In this document: piece by piece, positions 57,426 through 64,000 of the stretch
Layout of the letters: every line of letters starts with the position of its first letter
Numbering within the stretch: the first letter of the stretch is position 1
Assembly: GCF_020715685.1 (NCBI RefSeq)
Contig: NZ_CP085840.1
Span: forward strand, 806,001-870,000
Source of the DNA: Dermatobacter hominis
GTDB lineage: Bacteria > Actinomycetota > Acidimicrobiia > Acidimicrobiales > Microtrichaceae
Direction: 5' to 3'
Length of the DNA: 64,000 nucleotides
The notes under the pieces: model-generated
Databases searched by the model: none
Seen by the model: only the letters and a program-made list of their open reading frames with translations
What the model was told of the DNA's origin: nothing
Program-made: the position numbers and the translations under genes

Positions 57426-58220
57426 GTGGGTGAGCTCGACGGCAAGGTCGCGATCGTCACCGGCGGCGCCAACGGGATCGGGAGGGCGACCGTCGAGCTG
57501 TTCGTCGCCGAGGGCGCCGGCGTGGTGATCGCCGACCTGGACGAGGACGCCGGCACCGCCCTGGCCGACGGGCTCGGCGACGCGGCTGCGTTCGTCCGCA
57601 CCGACGTGGGCGACCGGGACTCGATCGAGGCGGCCGTCGACCGGGCCGTCCAGCGCTTCGGCGGCCTGCACGTCATGTACAACAACGCCGGCGTGTCGGG
57701 CGTGCCCCGCCGGTTCCTCAAGGACACGCTCGCCGACTTCGACCAGGTGATCGGCGTGTCGCTGCTCGGGGTGATGCTCGGGAGCCAGGCCGCCGCCCGC
57801 CGGATGGTCGAACAGGGCACCGGCGGCGCCATCGTCAACACCGCGTCGCTCGCCGGGATCACCCCGGGCGCCGGCGTCATGTCGTACCGCGTCGCCAAGG
57901 CCGGGGTCATCCACTTCACCCGCTGCCTGGCGCTCGAGGTGGCCGAGCACGGGATCCGGGCCAACGTCGTCGCGCCCGCCAACATCGCCACCGCGATCAA
58001 CGCCGGCTTCGACATGGGCCGGACGATCGAGGTGACCCAACCGCTCGCCAGCCACGGCACCCCCGAGGACGCGGCCCAGGCCGCGCTCTACCTCGCGTCG
58101 GACCGGGCCCGGCAGGTGACCGGCACCGTGCTGCCCGTCGACGGCGGCACCTCGGTCGGCATCCCGGTGCAGCGGATGGCCGAGATCATGCGGCCCCGGA
58201 CGCCGCCCACGGACCCGTAG
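57426..58220 (+). CDS. SDR family oxidoreductase (P450 operon)
   Basis: Classical short-chain dehydrogenase of 264 residues: TGGANGIG (about 12-19), NNAGVSG, NTASLAG, YRVAK, and VTGTVLPVDGG, with an extra C-terminal tail (VGIPVQRMAEIMRPRTPPTDP). Start MGELDGKVA equals that of the SDR at 46119. GTG 57426 is 2 bases after the P450 stop. Together with the two other P450-SDR sets, it fits the use of hydroxylation followed by oxidation to a ketone. Confidence 0.94.
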   Translation: MGELDGKVAIVTGGANGIGRATVELFVAEGAGVVIADLDEDAGTALADGLGDAAAFVRTDVGDRDSIEAAVDRAVQRFGGLHVMYNNAGVSGVPRRFLKDTLADFDQVIGVSLLGVMLGSQAAARRMVEQGTGGAIVNTASLAGITPGAGVMSYRVAKAGVIHFTRCLALEVAEHGIRANVVAPANIATAINAGFDMGRTIEVTQPLASHGTPEDAAQAALYLASDRARQVTGTVLPVDGGTSVGIPVQRMAEIMRPRTPPTDP

Positions 58221-58231
58221 CCTGGGCCGCC

Positions 58232-58801
58232 ATGGCGTACCGGCCGTCCCCCTACGACGTCGTCGAGGCCTCGCGCCGGGTGTGGGTCGAGCGCTGGGAC
58301 GGCCCCGCCGCGTCGGGCAACGCCGTGTTCACCGCGATCCTGCGCTCCCAGCAGATGCTGATGCACCAGGTGAACGAGGTGATGAAGGATCACGGCCTCA
58401 CGTTCGCCCGCTACGAGGTCCTCGCGTGGTTGGCCGCCGAGCCGCGATCGGCGCTGGCGCTCAGCTGGATCAGCGAGGTGCTGCGGATCCCGCCGGCCAC
58501 CGTGACCAACCTCATCGACCGGCTCGTCGCCGACGGGCTCGTCCGCCGCGTCCCCCACGAGTCCGACGCCCGCACGACCCTGGCCGAGATCACCGACCAC
58601 GGGCGCGCGGTCGAGCGGAAGGCGACCGAGGAGCTGAACGAGGGCGTCTACCGGCCCCTCGCCCTGTCCGAGGCCGAGCGCGACCGGCTGATCGGCCTGC
58701 TCGGCGAGCTCCGGTCCCGCGGCGGCGAGTTCGACACGAGCCGTTCCGACGACCGCATCGCCCGCCTCGACTCGACCCGGGGCGGCCCGGCGGGTCGATG
58801 A
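58232..58801 (+). CDS. MarR family transcriptional regulator
   Basis: Winged-helix regulator of 189 residues: the MarR fold runs about 30-150, with LTFARYEVLAWLAAEPRSALALSWISEVLRIPPATVTNLIDRLVADGLVRRV as helix-turn-helix and DARTTLAEITDHGRAVE as the wing. A C-terminal tail is rich in Asp/Arg. ATG 58232 is 12 bases after the SDR stop, so it closes the long operon. It may sense an aromatic or lipid intermediate. It converges with the nitroreductase gene 4 bases away. Confidence 0.94.
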   Translation: MAYRPSPYDVVEASRRVWVERWDGPAASGNAVFTAILRSQQMLMHQVNEVMKDHGLTFARYEVLAWLAAEPRSALALSWISEVLRIPPATVTNLIDRLVADGLVRRVPHESDARTTLAEITDHGRAVERKATEELNEGVYRPLALSEAERDRLIGLLGELRSRGGEFDTSRSDDRIARLDSTRGGPAGR

Positions 58802-58805
58802 CGCG

Positions 58806-59450
58806 TCAGCTCGCCGGTCCGACGATCGGCGTGGCCGGCTCCCCCCACCGGTCGAGGTAGGTCACGTCGCCGACCGGACGGCGGCGCAGCGGGCCGTGGT
58901 GGCCGCGCGGCCAGCCGACGACGACGTGGCCGGCCATCAACCAGTCGTCGGGCACGCCGATCGACGACCGCATCAGGTCCTCGCCGTAGGAGGCCCAGCT
59001 CGTGAGGCAGGCGCCGAGGCCCTGGGCCCGGGCCGCGAGCAGGAAGTTCTGCATGGCCGGGTACACCGACCCGCCGAGCAGCAGCTCCGACGCGCTGTCG
59101 TAGTGCTTGGTCGTGAACAGCACCGACGTGAACTCGCCGGCCCGGTCGTGGAACTCGTAGGTCGCCCGGTGCGAGCGGGCGATCCGGCTGCCGTCGTCCG
59201 GATCAGGACGTGACATGGAGTAGAGCGGCTCGATGATCTCGAGCGAGATCGCCGCCGCCCGGGCGACGACCTCCCGCTGCTCGGGCGAGCGCAGCACGAC
59301 GAACCGCCACGACTGCCAGTTGCCGCCGGACGGCGCCCACGTGGCCGCCTCGAGGCAGCGGCCGAGCGTGGCGTCGTCGACCGGCTCGTCGGTGTAGCGG
59401 CGGATCGCGCGGGCCGTCGCCATCGCGGTCCAGACGTCCAGGTCGGTCAT
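58806..59450 (-). CDS. Nitroreductase family protein
   Basis: FMN-dependent nitroreductase-fold protein of 214 residues: RAIRRYTDEPVDDATLGRCLEAATWAPSGGNWQSWRFVVL (about 14-53) gives the FMN-binding loop, and AMQNFLLAARAQGLGACLTSW the core helix. Longer variants start upstream but ATG 59450 gives the usual length and start (MTDLDVWTAMATARAIRRY). NAD(P)H-dependent flavin or quinone reductase activity is expected. Probably the border between the catabolic island and general genes. Confidence 0.93.
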   Translation of the reverse strand: MTDLDVWTAMATARAIRRYTDEPVDDATLGRCLEAATWAPSGGNWQSWRFVVLRSPEQREVVARAAAISLEIIEPLYSMSRPDPDDGSRIARSHRATYEFHDRAGEFTSVLFTTKHYDSASELLLGGSVYPAMQNFLLAARAQGLGACLTSWASYGEDLMRSSIGVPDDWLMAGHVVVGWPRGHHGPLRRRPVGDVTYLDRWGEPATPIVGPAS

Positions 59451-59693
59451 CGGATCCTCGCCCTCCTCGTCACGGCGAGACCACGGCGGTCGCCATCGGG
59501 ACATGCTCGCACCCGCTCGGACCGCGCCCGGGCCCGGATCCGGGCGTCCACCCCCCGATCGGAGCGTTCGTCCCATCCGCCGGGACGTGGGCGGCGCGAC
59601 CGGCCCGTCGAGCCGGCCCCGGCGCAGATCGAGCCGCTTCTTCTGGCCGCCCCGTCGAGGGGTAGACGGCGCGCACACCAAAGGAGGTGGGAC

Positions 59694-60029
59694 ATGACGA
59701 CACAGCAGTACCCGCAGCAGTACCCGCCGGCATCGACGCCGGCAGACAGGGTCTCCGACGGCAACAGCGCTTCGACGAGGCAGACCCACACGGTCAGGGA
59801 CGTCCGGGAGACCCGACCGTCGTTCAAGACGACGGAGTTCTGGGTCATGCTCGTGGCGATCGCGGGGATCCTCGTCGCCACCTACGCCGACAGCGACTCG
59901 TTCGACCGCGTCGACGGGTGGCGCTTCGTCACCTTCGTCGTCGTGGGCTACCTGATCAGCCGTGGCCTGGCGAAGGTCGCCTCGTACGACCGGGTGGACC
60001 GCGAGATGGGCGATCGCGACTCCCGCTGA
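59694..60029 (+). CDS. Small membrane protein, unknown function
   Basis: A 111-residue protein. A Gln/Pro-rich N-terminal tail (MTTQQYPQQYPP) is followed by charged linker and two membrane helices, about residues 49-65 and 76-90, with a short polar loop (DSDSFDRVDG) between. The ribosome site AAAGGAGGTG is near-perfect with a 5-base gap to ATG, the strongest in the window. A GGGGTAGAC before it could be a stress-sigma-like -10, without a good -35. Stands alone between nitroreductase and a receiver/thioredoxin-reductase-like gene. Confidence 0.85.
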   Translation: MTTQQYPQQYPPASTPADRVSDGNSASTRQTHTVRDVRETRPSFKTTEFWVMLVAIAGILVATYADSDSFDRVDGWRFVTFVVVGYLISRGLAKVASYDRVDREMGDRDSR

Positions 60030-60065
60030 CGGTCTCGGACGCGGCGCGGCGCACGGGTCGACCGA

Positions 60066-60166
60066 CACCCCACCGGGGTGCCGGGCGGCCCCGCTCCGCC
60101 GCGTCCGGTGAAGTGGGCGCTCGCGAGGCCTCACGGCGGCGTCCGACCCCGGGCGCGGAGGCGCCC
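60066..60166. terminator. Two hairpins in the convergent gap after the small membrane protein
   Basis: CACCCC-ACC-GGGGTG (60066-60080) and GGGCGC-GGAG-GCGCCC (60151-60166) are both exact short GC hairpins within the 162-base gap between convergent genes. They are candidate terminators for the plus and minus strand genes. No T-run is present. Confidence 0.45.
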
Positions 60167-60191
60167 CGACCGACGTGCGGACCGCAGCCGG

Positions 60192-61883
60192 TCAGAGGGT
60201 GCCGAGGAAGGCGTGGACGAGCGGGACCACCGAGGACCCCTCGCCGCTCGCCGCCGCCACCCGTTTCATCGACCCGGAGCGGACGTCGCCCACGGCGAAG
60301 ATCCCCAGAGCCGACGTCGCCAGGCTCGCCGGCGGGAGCCCGTCGGTCCAGGCCTCCGGCGGCACGTCCCGGCCGGTGAGCACGAACCCCCGCTCGTCGA
60401 GGTCCACCGCCGGCGGCAGCCACTCGCACCGGGGGTCGGCGCCGATCAGCAGGAACAGGCCCTCGCAGTTCCGGCGGTGCGTCTCGCCCGTCTTCGTGTC
60501 CCGCAGCTCGATCCACTCGAGCTGGGCGGCGCCGCCGCCGTCGACGACCTCGCAGCACGGGCTCACCTGGATGCGCTCGTTGTACTCGATCTCGTCGATG
60601 AGGTAGCGGGACATCGTGTCGTCCAGGCCGTCGCGCCGCACGCAGATCGTCACGCTCTTGGCGAAGCGGGCGAGGTGCAGCGCGGCCTGCCCGGCGGAGT
60701 TGCCGCCGCCGACGACCACGACGTCGAGCCCCTCCATCTCCCGCGCCGCGGTCATGGCGCTGCCGTAGAAGACGCCCCGACCGGTCAACGCCTCGATGCC
60801 GGGCACGCCGAGCTTCCGGTACGCGGCGCCGGTGGCGATCACGACGGCCCGGGCCCGCACGTCGCCGCCGTCGGTGTGCACGAGGTGGGGCACGCCCTCC
60901 TCGCAGGGGGTGAGGCCGGCGACGTCCCAGCCGGTGATGAACCGCGTGCCGAAGCGAGTCGCCTGGAGCCGGGCCCGCTGCGCCAGGCGCATGCCGGAGA
61001 TGCCCCGCGGGAAGCCCAGGTAGTTGCGGATCATCGAGCTCGTCCCGGCCTGGCCGCCGATGGCCTCGGACTCGAGCACCACGGTCGACAGGCCCTCCGA
61101 CGCGCCGTACACCGCGGCGGCGAGCCCCGACGGGCCCGCACCGACGATGCACAGGTCGTACACGGTGTCCTCGGGGATCTCGTCGGGCCGGCCGTAGAAG
61201 GCCGCGGCGAGCTCCCTCGTCGAGTGCACGGCGATGACGCCCTTCGTCAGCACGTCGACCAGCGGCAGCGTGGGCTCACCCCCGTACGAGGCGATGATCT
61301 CCCGGCCGACGTCGGAGTCGGGCTCGTGGACCCGGTGGGGCATGCCCATCCGGACCAGGAGGTCGCGCAGGTCGACCGTGAGGGAGTCGTGGGGGTCGCC
61401 GACGATCCGGACCGCCTCGACCTCGGGGTCGGCGACCGTCGACCCCCAGTCGGACAGCAGCTCCGTCACCGCGGTGTGGAACTCCTCGTCGCGTGCGCCG
61501 CGGGGCGTCAGCAGCAGGGCGTCGAACTTGCCCTTGGCCTGTCCGTGCCGGAGCTGCTCGCTGTCGGTCAGGAACCGCTCGAACGGCGACACGACCAGCG
61601 ACCGGAACGTCGGGCAGGTCTGGCGCCAGCGGTGCAGCGTGTGGAGCAGGCGCTGGTAGTCCTCGTCGGTCGACCGGTCGTCGACGAACACCGAGGTGTC
61701 GGTGACGACCATCGCCAGGTGGTCACCGGTCGCCGACACCTCGTGGATGACATCGGCGACGGCGTCCGCCGAGCGGATCAGCCGGACGTCGTAGTCGCGC
61801 TGGTAGCGGGCGAACTCCCGCTCCAGCGGTTCGGCGTCGGCGTCAGCGACGAGGAGGATGACCGGATCCACCCGGTCCAGCAT
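60192..61883 (-). CDS. Response-regulator-like/thioredoxin-reductase-like fusion flavoprotein
   Basis: A 563-residue protein. N-terminal receiver-like domain (about 1-125: VILLVADADAEPLEREFARYQ and MVVTDTSVF) is followed by a middle redox-like domain (about 150-235) and a C-terminal FAD/NAD module with GAGPSG (about 247), GGQAGTSSMIRNYLGFP and GGGNSAGQAALHLARFAKSV. The NAD domain lacks the CxxC of true thioredoxin reductases: where it should be, FYGSAMTAAREMEG stands. So it is not a standard TrxR. NCBI-type name for the family is fused response regulator/thioredoxin-disulfide reductase. Role likely in redox or stress. Confidence 0.9.
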   Translation of the reverse strand: MLDRVDPVILLVADADAEPLEREFARYQRDYDVRLIRSADAVADVIHEVSATGDHLAMVVTDTSVFVDDRSTDEDYQRLLHTLHRWRQTCPTFRSLVVSPFERFLTDSEQLRHGQAKGKFDALLLTPRGARDEEFHTAVTELLSDWGSTVADPEVEAVRIVGDPHDSLTVDLRDLLVRMGMPHRVHEPDSDVGREIIASYGGEPTLPLVDVLTKGVIAVHSTRELAAAFYGRPDEIPEDTVYDLCIVGAGPSGLAAAVYGASEGLSTVVLESEAIGGQAGTSSMIRNYLGFPRGISGMRLAQRARLQATRFGTRFITGWDVAGLTPCEEGVPHLVHTDGGDVRARAVVIATGAAYRKLGVPGIEALTGRGVFYGSAMTAAREMEGLDVVVVGGGNSAGQAALHLARFAKSVTICVRRDGLDDTMSRYLIDEIEYNERIQVSPCCEVVDGGGAAQLEWIELRDTKTGETHRRNCEGLFLLIGADPRCEWLPPAVDLDERGFVLTGRDVPPEAWTDGLPPASLATSALGIFAVGDVRSGSMKRVAAASGEGSSVVPLVHAFLGTL

Positions 61884-61954
61884 CGCGCGGGGCCGGACGT
61901 CGCCCCGGCCACGGGCATCGACGACCGCAGCCGGGACCGCCGTCCGCCGGCGGC

Positions 61955-62191
61955 TCAGCCCTCGGGCAGCGCCGCGAAGTCCTTCTTGGCCTGGTTGTAC
62001 CACTTGAGCCCCGAGACGGGCCGACGCCAGCGGCTCTTCATGTCCTTGAGCGCGGGGCCGTGGGCGTCGTCGCCGGCGGCGACGGCATCCTTCAGGTGCT
62101 GGTCCTGCAGGTGGATGACGTCGTCCGCGCTCTCGCCGTGGTGGGCGTGGTCGCACGGGCCGCCGAGCTGCTGGCAGGTCATCGTCTTCAT
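61955..62191 (-). CDS. DUF1059 family small protein
   Basis: A 78-residue protein with the DUF1059 signature MTCQQLGGPCDHAHHGESADDV at the N-terminus, then LKDAVAAGDDAHGPALKDMKSRW and GLKWYNQAKKDFAALPEG. Two Cys and several His could bind metal. Function is unknown. GAGGAGCG precedes ATG 62191 with about eight bases. It lies just upstream of the receiver-reductase gene, 71 bases away, and may be co-transcribed with it. Confidence 0.85.
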   Translation of the reverse strand: MKTMTCQQLGGPCDHAHHGESADDVIHLQDQHLKDAVAAGDDAHGPALKDMKSRWRRPVSGLKWYNQAKKDFAALPEG

Positions 62192-62292
62192 GGGGTTCGC
62201 TCCTCGTCGGTCGGGGTGCGAGGAACGTACGACGAGGCCGATCGGGGGAGCTTCTTCGATCCTGATCGATGCCTACGGCCCACCCCATCCCG

Positions 62293-62341
62293 TTTCTGAC
62301 GCCACGGAGTGGGGTCTGTGACGCACGATCGTCACGAGAAC
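62293..62341. repeat. Solo copy of the second intergenic repeat family
   Basis: TTTCTGACGCCAC (62293-62305), 9 bases, then 27 bases (62315-62341) equal to 30559-30585. It contains GTGACG-CACGAT-CGTCAC, an internal inverted repeat. Located in the 245-base gap between the DUF1059 gene and the acylase gene; nothing else recognised there except a TACGTT that may be a -10 for the DUF1059 gene. Confidence 0.85.
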
Positions 62342-62436
62342 CCGCTGAACGCGCCGGCACGGCGACTCCCTCGGGACATGCGGGTGGACCATCGGTACCC
62401 TGAGGCCCGTCGCTGGGGGCGGCGGGAGGGCACCAG

Positions 62437-64000
62437 ATGCGAGCACCGGCGGGTGTGCGACGGAGATCGGGACGAGGGCGCGCCGCGCTCGGCGCAGTCG
62501 CGGTCGTGCTGGTCGCCGGGCTGGTCGCCGCCTGCACCGTCGGACCGCCGGCCCCGACGCGGGGCCCCGAGGGCGGCACGCCGGTCGCGCCGCCGCCGAC
62601 GGGCGACCCGGCGCTGATCTCGCTGTCGGTCATGCCCCCCGGCAACGGTGGCATCGGAGGACCGACCGCCGCCCACCTCGACGACCAGCGCGAGCGCTAC
62701 GACCGGATCGACGACGCGGTCGCCGACGGCACGCTCGACGACGCCACCCTCGCGCCGTACTTCAAGGACGCCGGCCTGGGCACCTCGACCCCGGTGCGCA
62801 CGGAGACGCCGGCGGCCGGCGTCACGATCGCGTGGGACCGGTGGGGCGTCCCCCGCGTCGAGGGCGACACGGCCGAGGAGGTCGCCTGGGGTGCGGGCTG
62901 GGCCGTCGCCGACGCGCGGCTCCTCGTCGCCGAGGCGGGGCGCCTGCTGGGACGCGCCGGCACGATCGAGATGGGCGGGTCGGACGACATCGTCAAGGGC
63001 ATCCAGCAGGTGGGCACGCTCCCCCAGCTCGCCTACACCGACGAGGAGCTGCTCGACGGCCTCGACCGGGCCGTCGCCGCCGCCGGACCGGAGGGCCCGA
63101 AGATCCTGTCGTCGATCGACGCGTTCGTCGACGGCATCAACGCCTGGCTCGACCGCCACACCTTCCCGCCCGAGCTCCTCGAGCTCGGACTGCAGTGGCG
63201 GCACTGGACCCGGGCGGACGTGATCGCGGTCGGCGCCGCCGTCGACGACATCTTCGGGTCGGGCGGCGGCGACGAGGTCGGCAACGCCCGGGCGCTCGCC
63301 GCCCTCCGGGCGCAGCTCGGCGACGAGCGGGGACGGTCGGCGTTCGAACGGTTGCGCCACGCCGACGACCCCGCGGCCACCGCCCACGTCGGGGCGACCT
63401 TCCCGTACCCGGTCTTCGCGACCGCGGACGGCGGGCCCACGACCGACACCGCGGCGATCGACCCGGCGGCGGTGGCGCTGCCCGACCAGCCCGTTGCGGT
63501 CGCCGAACCCGCGGCCACGCCGTCGATGTCGAACTACATGGCGCTGACCGGGGCGCGCACGGCCTCGGGCCACCCGATCCTCGTCGGGGGCCCCCAGTCC
63601 TCCTACTTCGCCCCCCAGCTGCTGTTCGAGATGGAGCTGCGGGGCGGGGGCTACGACGCCCGCGGGATCACCTTCCCGGGGCTCGGCCCGTGGGTCGTGA
63701 TCGGCCGCAACCGCGACGCCGCCTGGACCGCGACGGCCGGCGGCTCCGACATGTCCGACCAGCGCATGGAGCTGCTCTGCGAGCCCGACGGCTCGGCCCC
63801 CCGCCCCGACTCGCTTCACTACGTCTTCCAAGGCGAGTGCCGTTCGATGACCCGGCCAGACGCGGGTGAGATGACGGCGTGGCGGACCGTGCACGGGCCG
63901 GTGGTCGGGCGCACGACGGTCGACGGCCGTCCCGTCGCGATCGCCCGGGAGCGCCTGAGCCGCTTCCAGACCGGACACGCGGCGCCGGCCTTCTGGGCGC
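62437..64000 (+). CDS. Penicillin acylase family lipoprotein (3' part outside window)
   Basis: Penicillin amidase-like enzyme, 521 codons visible before the right edge. Residues 1-35 form a lipoprotein signal (Arg-rich start, hydrophobic AVVLVAGLVAAC) with lipobox VAAC. The catalytic Ser365 sits in SMSNYMAL, where the family uses an N-terminal Ser exposed by self-cleavage, and WDRWGVPRVEGDTAEEVAWGAGWAVADARLL is the alpha-chain start. Ribosome site GGGAGGG precedes ATG 62437. Exported and anchored acylase of amides, such as N-acyl-homoserine lactones or beta-lactams; the substrate is unknown. Confidence 0.93.
   Translation, partial: MRAPAGVRRRSGRGRAALGAVAVVLVAGLVAACTVGPPAPTRGPEGGTPVAPPPTGDPALISLSVMPPGNGGIGGPTAAHLDDQRERYDRIDDAVADGTLDDATLAPYFKDAGLGTSTPVRTETPAAGVTIAWDRWGVPRVEGDTAEEVAWGAGWAVADARLLVAEAGRLLGRAGTIEMGGSDDIVKGIQQVGTLPQLAYTDEELLDGLDRAVAAAGPEGPKILSSIDAFVDGINAWLDRHTFPPELLELGLQWRHWTRADVIAVGAAVDDIFGSGGGDEVGNARALAALRAQLGDERGRSAFERLRHADDPAATAHVGATFPYPVFATADGGPTTDTAAIDPAAVALPDQPVAVAEPAATPSMSNYMALTGARTASGHPILVGGPQSSYFAPQLLFEMELRGGGYDARGITFPGLGPWVVIGRNRDAAWTATAGGSDMSDQRMELLCEPDGSAPRPDSLHYVFQGECRSMTRPDAGEMTAWRTVHGPVVGRTTVDGRPVAIARERLSRFQTGHAAPAFWA

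Noticed and set aside
59447-59881. Small reading frames in the gap before the membrane protein
   Set aside because: No ribosome site and no recognisable sequence; the gap holds only the promoter region and the strong ribosome site.

Overview
The window comes from a very GC-rich actinobacterium. Gene starts are often GTG, neighbouring genes overlap by 1 or 4 bases (ATGA/GTGA), and several genes look leaderless. The mix of F420-type flavin monooxygenase, Hsa-type ring cleavage, KstD-like flavoproteins, P450s and many FadE/EchA/SDR genes fits a steroid- or terpenoid-degrading lineage such as Acidimicrobiia or Mycobacteriales. The exact taxon cannot be read from this sequence alone. There are about 60 protein genes, no RNA genes, no transposase, no phage gene and no CRISPR array. 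Almost all of it is one catabolic island; only the right end (about 58.8 kb onward) looks like general physiology.

Layout. 1-6.6 kb (minus): a P450, two enoyl-CoA hydratases, an HSD10-like SDR, a paired set of acyl-CoA dehydrogenases (ACADs) and the start of an acyl-CoA synthetase cut by the window edge. 6.9-14.1 kb: a DUF427 gene, two more P450s (one with a ferredoxin and an SDR), an acyl-CoA synthetase and an ACAD. 14.1-20.6 kb: a GntR/FCD repressor divergent from an enoyl-CoA hydratase, a two-hotdog MaoC dehydratase, an F420-type LLM oxidoreductase and two ACADs. 20.7-30.5 kb: a nearly complete aromatic-ring meta-cleavage module consisting of two SDRs, a C-C bond hydrolase (HsaD-like), a Rieske oxygenase, a glyoxalase-fold protein, an IclR regulator, a hydratase, an extradiol dioxygenase (HsaC-like), an acylating acetaldehyde dehydrogenase and an aldolase. 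30.6-36.6 kb: a KstD-like flavoprotein, a divergent pair of paralogous cupins, a two-domain VOC protein, an adenylate-forming ligase and a TetR regulator. 36.6-44.7 kb: an E1 alpha-beta fusion, a Baeyer-Villiger monooxygenase/SDR/esterase cassette, a PhyH-type oxygenase, a PanE-like reductase and an SDR. 44.9-58.8 kb (plus): P450/SDR/TetR, then a long operon of amidohydrolase, two M24-fold proteins (one apparently dead), EchA-like, fused CoA-transferase, second KstD-like flavoprotein, P450, SDR and MarR. 58.8-64 kb: nitroreductase, small membrane protein, receiver/thioredoxin-reductase-like fusion, DUF1059 protein and a penicillin-acylase-like lipoprotein running off the end.

How it fits together (inference). 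P450, Rieske and PhyH oxygenases hydroxylate a polycyclic or branched hydrophobic substrate. SDRs oxidise the alcohols, KstD-like enzymes desaturate ring ketones, and the BVMO plus esterase can open a ring through an ester. Extradiol dioxygenase, C-C hydrolase, hydratase, aldolase and aldehyde dehydrogenase cleave an aromatised ring down to pyruvate and acetyl-CoA or propionyl-CoA. Ligases, CoA-transferase, ACADs, hydratases and SDRs beta-oxidise the side chain and ring remnants. No HsaA/HsaB, Mce transporter or ferredoxin reductase is seen, so the pathway must draw on genes elsewhere.

Regulation and repeats. GntR, IclR, TetR (two) and MarR regulators are interleaved with the enzymes. A GAC(C/T)GGTCG-type operator recurs upstream of the TetR gene at 35934, the BVMO, the PhyH gene and, more weakly, the HsaD-like gene. 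Other perfect or near-perfect palindromes sit at promoters at 2700, 6751, 44860 and 47477. Two families of short palindromic intergenic repeats are present, and one copy lies inside the coding linker of the fused CoA-transferase.
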